The notes under the pieces: model-generated
Seen by the model: only the letters and a program-made list of their open reading frames with translations
The model's database searches: none
What the model was told of the DNA's origin: nothing
Source of the DNA: Icerya purchasi
Taxonomy: Eukaryota; Arthropoda; Insecta; Hemiptera; Monophlebidae
Length of the DNA stretch: 64,000 bases
Assembly: GCA_039619475.1 (NCBI GenBank)
Contig: CM077115.1
Location: 517,038,815-517,102,814, forward strand
Direction of reading: 5' to 3'
Made by a program: the position numbers and the translations under genes
Part shown: positions 22,810 to 32,870 of the stretch, one piece after another
Numbering within the stretch: position 1 is the first letter of the stretch
How the letters are laid out: each line of letters opens with the position of its first letter

Positions 22810-24585
22810 TATGTGCTAGGTATCCATTGTTTCTTAAATATGAGAGTTTCGAAGAGGAATTTTAAAGAAGATTGACGTTCTGTCACGCGCTGTGTTTGTT
22901 GCTACCAACGATGGCAAACATAGTATTAAGCGCGTGAATCTGAATGTATAACGAAAAGCTGAGGGGATATCCTACCGAGATATTCTCACGAGTTGATGTT
23001 TTTCAAGGGGGCTAAAATTTACGAATGCCAATTCCAAATACTTTTTTCTTTTTTTCTTTTTTTTTTTTTTTTTAATCTATAGACCGCGCTTCTCTCTCGG
23101 GGTATTATAACTTAAATATTTTTGTTTTAGCCGAAACTTTTACGATCTTCTAGTTGAATCCGAAGAAAATTCGACAAAAGGATCATCTCCGTATTGATCG
23201 GGAAAAGTTTTTGATCAAGAACTAAATGTTTATTTCAAAAATTTTTTCCAAAAAATTCCGAATGAAAAAAGTATTCGGGAGTGTGCAGCATCCTCCGTAA
23301 TCAGCAGGCCGCCGTTTTTGTATCATAATAAATATTTTTAATGTTCTATTATGCGCGTTGTATCGTAATAGTGTTGGAAAAGTTCCAACTAGCTACTGTT
23401 GATTAAAACCCAACTAGCGCACAATACCGGTCGATGATAACATTTACTTTCTTCTTTCATCGCCGTACGATTTTTTTGTTTCTTCTATACATTAGTTTTC
23501 TTTACTTATTTCTCCACCGACGACTTCTTCGATCAATCCTGTTTTTATTTTTTTTTTAAATTTATATTCCTCTTGATTTGGGATTTGCAAGTTGAGTTCT
23601 AATCAACATGCCCTCCAATAGTAGACACGTGTCTAATGTTCAACACATAATGCTCATGTGAGAAAGAGGGAAGGCTAAAAATTTTTAAATTGTCAATTAT
23701 AGATGTGGTGTTGTAGCACCGGAAACATCCTCTATAGGAGTGAATTTAGTGCAGATTTTTTCCACACCAAAGTGCGCTATCTCCACAGTGTACAGTAACC
23801 GGAAGTAACTTTATTTTTGTTCTTCAATACGTCCCGACTAATTTTACACATTGAGCGCATCTAGTGTAACAATAATTTCTATATCCCGCCAAATGCCATG
23901 CAGCGGGGTATTACGAAATTAGTTTTCGCAAACAAAGAGACCGTAATAAGCGCGTTTTTTTTTTTTTTAAATGGTCGAATGTGCATGGCGCGGTTACTCC
24001 ATCGACAGAGGGGTGAAGTAATCGGACTAAACGGCGGGAAAAAGCAGTACAGTAATAGTGATTTTATCGGAGAAAATTCCTTTTGTAATTTGACACATCT
24101 GTAAGTGTTCGGTCTGTTGACCACAATAACAATTTCAATGAGGCTGCGGCTACTGATTTACACTGATGGATTAAACAAATTGTAAGGAGTGACATTCCTC
24201 GGCAGCTTACGCGAACAGAAATGTGTCGAAGGTTTCCAATCAGTATGAGGAATATCGGAAACGACACTCGTCGAAATAATAGTACCGTTGTAAATAAAAG
24301 CATTACAAATAACAAATGATTCATCTTCAAAAATTAATTCGCATCTGTGTTCGTAATTTCTACCTTTTCCAGCTGAAGACGTACTTTAACTAGGGGTGCA
24401 TCTATATACATATATATATATGTTCTCCTATTGTCGCTTTAAAGTAAGTAAAGCAAGTCCCGTATATCCCCTTGATAAAGTATCTCATGGACTGTGAAGC
24501 TTTTCATAATGGTACTGCTTAATGGATCTAAAGAGAATACTGGGGAGCCAACTTTTCTCTCGGCGCCCTTGCTTTTCCACATTTC
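22810..24585. other. Non-coding stretch
   Basis: No recognisable protein. It contains T-runs (about 23,040-23,072) and a perfect 14-bp palindrome TAGACACGTGTCTA near 23,620, centred on a CACGTG E-box. A 68-codon ATG frame at 23,898 has no known relatives. Confidence 0.4.
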
Positions 24586-24589
24586 TCTC

Positions 24590-24760
24590 TAGTATAACCA
24601 ATATTGAATTTCAGATTAGGTATGAATCTGGAAGCGATTTGGATCATCCGGAACGAGACTAATCTCGAAAATTCATGATAGCTTCGGTTTGGTAGCCAAT
24701 TAACCGCTAGGCTATTGCCATTGTCGCTTTAGTTTGACATTATTTCATAGAATTATTCTA
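24590..24760 (-). repeat. tRNA-derived SINE-like element
   Basis: On the minus strand TAGCCTAGCGG (24,714-24,704) matches the A box TRGYNNARNNG at all positions and is followed by TTAATTGGCTACC, as in tRNA D loops. About 32 bp on, TTTTCGAGATT (near 24,672) sits where the B box should be but keeps only its core. This is consistent with an old tRNA-headed SINE. Confidence 0.4.
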
Positions 24761-27700
24761 AGCTATGAAAATTACACCACTTTCAATTATGCTTATATAG
24801 AGAGGCACTACTTATACACTTTTCTACCTTATTGTAATCAAGTTAAAATCGATTTTTATTATTAGTTTTTTTTTATTTATACCGCTTTTAAATTATGTTT
24901 TCTTAGCTTTTTCTTTTCTCCAAATTTTTCGCTATATATAGTGTTAGACTAATAATTTTTAGTATTGTGATTTTGTGTTTCGTTCGCGACGCATGTCGAT
25001 TCTATATGTTCGCATTCTAAAGAATTATTTTTATAATTTGTTCTCAAAAATTATTATTTTGTAATTTCTACATTTTTAGCTGAAGATGATGGGGGCTTTG
25101 TCTGAAAACATTTCTGGCGGGTGCTAATTGTATTTCTATTTATCGTCTATCTGATAAATACGAGTAACTAATTATTTCAACTAATTATTCTAGCAAAACC
25201 GGGTATGAATTATAGCGTGCCTACTTTGAAGAAAGTATTCTTCATATCACTCTTTTGAGTCGAGAACGAAAAGACGAGCGTCTTTTGCAACGACGATGGC
25301 GAATTTAACCCGGAGGATTATTGTAACGACCATTTTTTTTTTTTTAAACTCAGAGGAGGGGAGATGCGTGATAAACGGAACGCCGACAACAAGTTTACCA
25401 TTGCACTCAAAGGTCATACAATATTTTATCGTACTATACGCGCGTGTACGTTTCATCTCGGAAACATCCGCTAGCCATGTTATTGTTTATTACGCTGTCA
25501 CGATAGATCATTTTTTCAAACTATACCGTTCGTCATCGTTATTTGTATTTACGTTTACATATTAAAACTCGTTTGCTAGCAAACAACTTTGAAAGTTCTT
25601 TTTTTATATCTTCCCCTGGCCACTGCCGTGATAAGACAGCGTATTGCGCACGCGTATGTGAACGAGTCTCGTGCTTGGTAAAATTTCTAACTTGCCTTGA
25701 CATGTTTCGCGCGAATTAGTGAAATGCACAAAGCCGACTAAATCAAAGTTCTCTCTATATATGGCGCACCTTGTTACATAATCGATGGAGACCTCCTACC
25801 GTGTTTATTCTCTCTCTTTATCTTATAATTCGGTTGACATCTTGAACGAATTGTAATTTTTTCCTGTCTGCGAACTTATCCGAAGTACGTCCGCCCCCTC
25901 TGTAAATATTATCTGTATTTTTAATCAAAAACATGTACCTACTTGTTTATCCGAAAAAAAGAAACAATATATAAAATAATTCGGTTTTGAATAATATCAT
26001 CGCTTTTACTATGCGAAATTAAATAATTCACAAAAAGCGCCCCAGATGAAACCTGTGAAGCATTGTCAGTGGGAACGCGAACTTTTCTCTCTTCATTAAG
26101 CGTTTAATTTTTCACAGTTTTTTCGTCATCTTGTGTGTGGTTTTTTTTCATTTTCCCGCAATATTTATTTTTGCAATATCGTTGTTTTTGGTTTCATGCT
26201 GAGAGTGACCTTTCTTAAGACATTTTTATACACATTGGAACATTAAAATATCGCGACCTTTTTCGAATTAAAGTGACATCGTGTTTTACAACAAAATTGG
26301 GAGCTGGAAAAAAAGGATTTAAAGTTTTGATTGTTTTATATTCTTCTTGTAGTCGCGATTAATTTTGACTTTTTTTTGTTTTATTTGCGTATTGAATTTT
26401 TTCTCTATGTGAAAAGAAATTTTATCTTCATTATACCATATTTATTAGTGTTTAGGTTAAATTTATTTAGCTGTTTACAATCTGACCATCGACAAGTGTA
26501 GCGAATAATTCGTTTTCGCATTTATTCATTATTGGAATTGGGGATTTAAAAAAAAAAAAAAATTATCAATTACGTTTGTTACAAATCTAGTCGGGATTTT
26601 TTTTTTTTTCTTTTTTTAATCGATATTACACCGCGCGAAGCTCAGCAGGCTAATTTTAGGAAAGGGTCGAAGTCCTTTTTTTTTTTAAAATAATTTTTCA
26701 CGATAAAGAAAACTTTCGATAAAACACTATAACCCCCCCTATCCCAGAAATATCATCACGATTTGTTTCATTCTTGTTTATTTGTTGTCGGGAATAATCT
26801 AAGAGTGTTTATAATTTTAAAACTTTTCTTTTTTTGTCGTTTGCTGGGTTTTTTTTTGTCTTTTTTTTTTTCACAAACATTATTATTAATCTCCTTTCTT
26901 GCACAGAAAATACGTAATCATAAAAAATAATTAATATATCATTATTAATTTTGTACAGTGTTTTTTTAATGTATTTATGATGTAATTAATAAAGTACCTT
27001 AATTACTTGTGCTTTTGTCGACACGATGCGTTATTACAAAGACCAGAAAGAAGATCTGGGGCCCTACAGGCTGTTCAGAAAATGAAAATATACGCCCGCG
27101 AATTATCCAGTCAGTTAGGACCGAAAATTCTGATTACCTTTCGAATTTTTGCTTTTGACCTTACTTCGACACACACTTTTTTTTATATAGTATACGAAAA
27201 AGATGAATCGAAAAAAGGTTAAGTAAATTGCTAGTTGAACTTGCTTATTTGTCCCTTTTTTTTTTTTAAATTTCATTTGGATGCGGCTACCAAACCGGAG
27301 ATTCGCGAGGTCGAAAATTGTCTTGTTTCCGGCTCAAGTCTCTCTCGCCCAAGTAAAAGAAATCGAACGAAGACGTGATCCGTTTAACTTTTTTTTTTTT
27401 TTTTTTTTAGGGGACTCGGCTCTGATGACATAACTAACCACCACTCCTCCTCCGTTAGGTTTAGGTGTATTATAAAAATTTAGGTTACAAAGTGAATGAT
27501 ACAAATTCATTTTACTTTGTTTACACATACGATCATCTGTCGATTGAATATATGCGTGAAATTAATTAGACGGTTTAAATGCATTTTAGGACTTTTCAGC
27601 TAAATGAAAAAAGGATGTGAATTTTATTATTACGGTACCACGCGTCACTCGGCATTATTCTGCCGAGGCGGCCGTACATATTTCATTCATAATCAGACCC

Positions 27701-28435
27701 GTTGTTAGCGGTTGCAGCGTTGGTTGTTTTATTTCTTTACAAGGAGTATAGTTACACAATTTCACAAAAAAAAAGAAAAAGTCAACGAAATAGGTAATAA
27801 TCCTAAAAACGAATATTATTCGTTGAATGAGATAATTCTTAATACTTTTGACGGGATAAACGAATAATAATAATAATAATAATTTTGAAATGCTTCAGTT
27901 TCTTTTATACACTGAGATTTTTTTATATCGTATCCATCGTTAAAAACTATAATGATTAATTCGTATTACATACAATCGGGACCTGAAGATGCTTTAGGAT
28001 TGACAGGAAGAGAGAAGTTAGGAAATGCTCAGCAGGATTAAGGGCACAACAGCAAGAATCTAATTCATCAGCGCTGAGGGCTTCGGAAGGAGCTAAAAAA
28101 TGAACGAAAGAAGAAAAAGTTTATCTGTTGAAAATTCAGTCAGAGGATTTTGGAAGGCTTTGGCCAACTTCCAAATGCGCGTCAGAGGTGTAAGAAAAAA
28201 TAGGAAGTAGTCCAGGATGCATTTTCAGCATACTTCAGAATAAAAATTTTGCTTTAGCATTAGTCCCTCCTGTTTGTGAGTTGCAAGTGACGGACTGACT
28301 GGAGCAAAATGTTTTTTGAAAGTAGATATAGGTTTTGCCATTGAACAGTCGGCATTCAAACACAAGGGAGGAGCATAAATGTGTCTACTGCCCCGATACT
28401 TAAGAAAGTCTGAAGGGGAGAAGGCAAAATTTAAC
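24761..28435. other. Long AT-rich non-coding interval
   Basis: Many T-runs and A-runs (for example 26,549-26,563 and 27,390-27,408). An 89-codon ATG frame at 25,296-25,565 and a 71-codon frame at 27,007-27,222 have no recognised relatives. Near 26,640-26,675 GCTCAGCAGGCTAA and GGGTCGAAGTCC look faintly like pol III boxes at wrong spacing. From 27,980 on the plus strand becomes purine-rich, perhaps the extension of the LINE remnant that follows. Confidence 0.4.
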
Positions 28436-28439
28436 TTTC

Positions 28440-29170
28440 AAGGCTTCGGAAAACGGAACATCTCATAAGACATTATTTTCTTTATTTTCTTTTTTGCCAC
28501 AGCCACTAGAGTAGTCTTCTTTGCAGTTGTGACAGATTTCGTGTTGTTGGTCGTAAGCTGAGAAAGGGTACTTGCATGAATACTTTAGAGTAGGAATCTC
28601 CTAGGTGCTTCGGGAGTGATTGGCGATAATTCGAACGATGGATACGTCTTACTGAGACTACAAGGACGGCGGAAGAAATACCTACCATGATACCCTCCTC
28701 TGTAAAAAAGGGTTGGACGTGAGTGACCACGCCATAGATGAATAGTATAGGAATGTAGGCCCTAGTAATATTGTACGTATCTTGAACAGATTTGAAAAGC
28801 TGAAATTCTATTTTTTCTCGTAGAATTAAAACGTCTTTATTTATTTTGGCGCGTGAGAGCTTAGCAGTAGTTATAAAATTCGGGGATATTGCCTAAATTC
28901 TTCTCTTTAGTCGAGTTTTCTAAAATGGATTTTGTAGTAGTCGCGCTGACTAGAAGAGAATATCAGAGTGTCCCCTGTTATTTATTAGGAATTTCAGTGC
29001 TGGTTGAAGATGTTTGCTCAATTGGAGTAGGAGTAGCACGTTGGTATTGTTCAGGGGTAGAACTAGATATTTCGGAAGGACGCAGTAAATGTAAAAGAGA
29101 GGGAGTAAAGGTTTGTGATCGATGTGGAACTGTTATTACAAGCACGTCCGAGGTCAGAATTGTCATTAGT
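28440..29170 (-). mobile_element. LINE ORF1 (gag-like) remnant
   Basis: On the minus strand, 28,790-28,600 reads I-T-R-A-Y-I-P-I-L, then F-F-T-E-E-G-I, and V-V-S-V-R-R-I-H-R-S-N. This fits the conserved core of insect LINE ORF1 proteins (I-x-G-V-P ... T-E-x-x-I ... V-x-S-V-R-R-x-x-R), which precedes CCHC knuckles. An S/T/P-rich frame upstream (29,166-28,978) fits the usual linker. The zinc knuckles cannot be read because of frameshifts. The nearby endonuclease fragment at 30.0-30.4 kb lies upstream of this piece on the same strand, the wrong order for one element, so they are separate insertions or rearranged. Confidence 0.5.
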
Positions 29171-29545
29171 TAGTTAAAAAAGGTGTCGACAGGTAGGACA
29201 GGGAGCACGATATTTTTCCATAAATTAGGAAAAACGGGGCATCATCGAAAAGTCAGATGATACAAAGTGATAAAGTAGACCAACCAAGCATACAGAGCTG
29301 TATCTGTTAAAATAAGTATTAAATTAAACGAAATAAACGAAGCAAATAGATAAAAGTTAATGTTAGTAGGAAATGAAATATTAATAAAATTAATTGTTTG
29401 ATAAAACGGATTAATCTCGCCGAGATAAACTGTTAAGATAAAAATCGATGTGACGAGTTGACTAGAAAACATTGACCAAATCGCGCACCGCTCTTTAAGC
29501 AAGTTGTGATGAGCCGATTTCGTATTGGACACACCTGATTAACAC

Positions 29546-29890
29546 ATGGTTACATATATGGATCAGATCCACCTAGCTGCCCTCATTGTCGCATTACTCC
29601 AATCACCATACACCCCATATGTTGTCTATTTGTTCACACAGTTTAAGAAACTGCATCAATGTAATCTAGAGAAAAAGCCATTGCGAGAAATTATGGTGTT
29701 TCATGGTGGAAGCAGTGTAATGATTTTCCTAAAACAAAAAGAAACATTTTTTAATGACATTTCAGACACGCAGGAATACATACGGGTGTTTTTGGCGATT
29801 ATGGCAATTCCAACAAAATATTTAAAAAGTTCGGCGCTGGGCGCCTCCCCGTTCACTTCCCAATTCTTTCTGTTTAAAGCCTACGGCTAA
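29546..29890 (+). CDS. Unassigned 114-residue ORF
   Basis: ATG-started frame with a hydrophobic N-terminal third (L-A-A-L-I-V-A-L-L near residues 10-18) and a mixed C-terminal part. No family is recognised. The minus strand just left (29,532-29,242) holds a hydrophobic 96-residue frame, also unrecognised. Either could be a decayed transposon segment or chance. Confidence 0.2.
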   Translation: MVTYMDQIHLAALIVALLQSPYTPYVVYLFTQFKKLHQCNLEKKPLREIMVFHGGSSVMIFLKQKETFFNDISDTQEYIRVFLAIMAIPTKYLKSSALGASPFTSQFFLFKAYG

Positions 29891-30033
29891 AATTCAAAAA
29901 ACCTAGAACATGCTCCAGCCGTTTGCTGTCAGTTAATATCATCTCTGATACTTTTAATTGTTTCTGTACGATATGTGTTAAAATTGAAGATGCGATAATG
30001 AGAACGTCTTGAATTCGAAAGAAAATAATAATG

Positions 30034-30432
30034 TTAACGATTTAAATTTTTTTTTACTCTTGTGTCACCCGTAAAAGTAATGAGCAACATGGGTCTACGA
30101 TAGCTGAAGTAACTTATGTAATTCTTAGAATCAATTTTGTCGACGTGAAAAACGAAAATCAAATCGATACACGATCCCCCACGAGGAGTAATTAGTAGCG
30201 CTGGGGATTCGTTTTGAGTTGCAATCCAAAGGTATGCTTCCGTGAAACGAAATAATCGCCGATTGTCCTTGAGATCGACGTTGATATCTCCTGATGTAAT
30301 TATCGCTGGAAAATATTTTTTTCGAGCGATTTGCGCAATTTCCATGCTTTCTTTCATTTCCATAGATTTTCGTAATTTCAGTGCTTTATTTCGCTCATCA
30401 AAAGTTATCATTTTCTTCTTTAGTTCATACAT
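30034..30432 (-). pseudogene. LINE endonuclease (EEP) C-terminal fragment
   Basis: The minus frame starts with a K/E-rich segment and then reads S-G-D-I-N-V-D-L (residues about 47-54), where LINE endonucleases have G-D-F-N. It continues with a G-G-S-C-I-D-L-I-F block and S-Y-F-S-Y-R-R-P, where the catalytic S-D-H-x-P is expected. Thus Phe of G-D-F-N is Ile and the S-D-H motif is altered, so it is unlikely to cleave DNA. No RT follows on either side. The match in order and spacing to apurinic-like endonucleases of non-LTR retrotransposons is good. Which clade is not clear. Confidence 0.65.
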
Positions 30433-30596
30433 CTCAATAAAATCCGATTTTTCAATACGTAATCACGTTTCCTTCATTCTTCAACAACAGATTTGTATCT
30501 TCTTTTTTTAGATGCACCATTATAACGCATAGTACATTTACATATAGACGTCGATGAACGACAATCATCACCATGACAGACGAACATCATCGGAGA

Positions 30597-31040
30597 CATT
30601 GGCGCACTCAAGGGGGGTGCCACGGGGCCATTGCTCCCCCCAAAAATTCTTCGAAATCTTAATTTCGTTTTGTAATGTTGCTTTACTTAATTTTTTTTAA
30701 AAAAACATACATATTTACTTTTTTCTTATATTACAAGTATAATGTTATATACTTTTACCTAATTTTTTAAAAATAAAATTCCTATGCTTACCTAATTTGT
30801 GCTTATTACAAACATAATGTTACATTTCTATTATTATTATTTTTTTTAAATAAAATTGGTCAGTTTTGTAATTTTTTTAAAAATAATGTTCGTTAATTTT
30901 GTATTTTTGTATTTTTTTTATTTTAATTTATAGACCACGGAAATAGATAGGTACTTAGTCGAGGTACCCAGTTACCCCACCCCCTAACTCATTTTCTAAA
31001 TTCTAGCCCTGAACAAAAAAAAATCCTGAGTGCGCCTTTG
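30597..31040. mobile_element. hAT-like non-autonomous DNA transposon
   Basis: Terminal inverted repeats CATTGGCGCACTCA (left) and CAAAGGCGCACTCA (complement of right) start with CA. They are flanked by 8-bp near-duplicates ATCGGAGA (30,589-30,596) and ATCGGAGG (31,041-31,048). The 444-bp interior is AT-rich with no ORF. Subterminal G/C runs near the ends are typical of hAT-like MITEs. Only one base of the duplication has changed, so the insertion is not very old. Confidence 0.8.
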
Positions 31041-31319
31041 ATCGGAGGTCCGAACACTGACTTAAGACAATTAGAAGAAAAGGCTGTATTCTTATTTACC
31101 TCACGCGTAACGGCCTCGTGTTCCACTTTAGTGGCACGTTTTTGCTACTTAGGGGTCATAAAGTTCCATGCTAAAAAAAAAAAAAGTTGGAGCATTAAAG
31201 TTAATTTAAAAACAATTTTTCGAAATTAGTTCAATCAGTTCAATTATAATAAAAAAAAAATTGGGTGTGGCACAGGGCCGTTGATTTAACGTGAAACGCC
31301 TATATCGGTTTAAGTATTT

Positions 31320-31525
31320 GTATATATTAATTACAACGTAATTCTTCGGCTACCCCCCCCGCCAAAAAAAAAAAAAAATTTCCCAATTTTATGTAACGTT
31401 TGTTATATTTTATAGGATTTCTGTGATTATGTTATTATATTCATATGGACCGTTTTAGAATTACGTTGTAAATTTTGATCATTTTATACAAATTATAGAA
31501 GAGAAAAAGACAGAAATGTAAGCAA

Positions 31526-31576
<51 letters not shown>

Positions 31577-31640
31577 TCGGCCATTTTGGCCTTGCAAGGG
31601 AGATATATATAAATGTATAAAGATATATAAATATATACAA
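31320..31640 (+). repeat. (TA)n-bordered interspersed repeat, copy C, with inverted tail
   Basis: The left part matches copies A and B: TTACAACGTAATTCTTCGGC (31,331), TTTATGTAACG, then TTAGAATTACGTTGTAA (31,456-31,472) and GATCATTTTATACAAATTATAG. After a long (TA)n (31,527-31,573) the word AAACTCGGCCATTTTGGCCT appears. This is the reverse complement of the tail found in copies A and B, so the end is inverted here. The GGGGCAGAGCCCC palindrome is missing. Confidence 0.75.
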
Positions 31641-32099
31641 ATATATGTGGTGAAAAATAATAGTCGCTGCGTTCCGCGATTTCGTTTCACTATTTCGTTT
31701 CACGAGCAATTTTCAAGACGTATCACGTCAAAAAATTATTTAAAAAATGTAACCATGTAAAATAAAAAAACGAACTAAAATCTGACACTGCGGAAACTGG
31801 AATAGAAGAGACAAGTTTTTCTAGCTGTGAAGTGGAGAAGGTATATTTTTTTTTTCTGCAATCCGCTACAATCGGGTATGATTAAAATTTCTCACAGGCA
31901 AGTCGTTTTATTCACACCAGATTTTTTTATGCTAAAAATTTAAGCGTTCTCTAAACATATAATTTTGAATACAGTTAAAGCGGGAATATATTTATGAAAA
32001 AATTATTGCGAAATCTATGTTTCATACATGAACGTGCGGTATACTTAATAGCATATCCGAGAGAAAAATACGTTTCTTCAATTTTTTTTTTTCAGGCTC

Positions 32100-32870
32100 G
32101 TTCAGTACAGACCTTTAGTCAAAAACGATTTGAAACAGAGAGAAAAAGTTATATAAAAGAGATTAGATATGATTAATATATAACAGGAATTATGTGTGGG
32201 AAAGGAAAAGGATAACACGCGCAATGAGGAGCAGGACAAGCCTAAGCGGCGAAGAAGCCGGCAAGAAGTGATCGCAGGAAGAAGGCGGTTAAGGCTTAAG
32301 GATGCAGGCGAATGACAACGGTAGAGCGTCGAAGTGAAAAAAACAGATGGTTCAACCATGAATTGTAAGGAAAACACTGGGTTGGAGAGAGAGATGAAAT
32401 TAATAATCATTAGATACAACATCCGACCAAAGCCTAAAATGAAAATTCGTACATAATGGTAGCAGGTTAGAAGATGGGATTTTTTTGAAGAAGAAGGCAG
32501 GAGAAGCAGCAACCCGAGTTAAACAATCAGTCGCCTGATTACTAAAGGTGACGCCAAAGCGGCCAACAATCCATATCAAATATCAGTATGAATCGCGTAT
32601 AGAGGGAAGAAAAAATATGAATGAATGAACGTGTAAGGACAATATAATAAAGTCCCCAGAACGATCGGGTAGGGAATGAACAAGGGGGGTACCCCAATAG
32701 AGTCGGAAATAATCGAAAAATTTGAAGAAAGACGATTCCAGCGAAAGTAACCGAAAGTAAAACATCCATCAACTCGGGGTCGAATATATATATGGAATAG
32801 AAAGAAGGGAGACAAAAAATTCGGGAAGGTTCAAATGTGGTAAAATAAAAGAAGCACCAACACCAGCAGG
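32100..32870. repeat. Degenerate dispersed repeat, copy 1 (pairs with 48.03-48.75 kb)
   Basis: This purine-rich stretch aligns by eye with 48,030-48,750 in the same orientation. Shared words include ATGAGGAGYAGGACA, GATGCAGGCGAATG, GTCGAAGTGAA, AAACAATCAGTCGCCT and CAGTATGAATCGC. No frame stays open. Plus frames give K/E-rich words like a LINE ORF1 coiled coil, while minus frames give S-T-L-x-R-C-H-S-P-A, like an RNase-H-LINE tail, so the coding strand is undecided. Probably two copies of one dead LINE. Confidence 0.7.

Noticed and set aside
26630..26680. Possible pol III promoter
   Set aside because: Box-like words at wrong spacing and a poor B box.
29242..29532. Hydrophobic 96-residue minus frame that might be a chemoreceptor fragment
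   Set aside because: No diagnostic receptor motif and hydrophobic frames are common in AT-rich DNA.
31479..31709. Minus-strand frames rich in Tyr-Ile repeats
   Set aside because: Translation of the (TA)n microsatellite in copy C.
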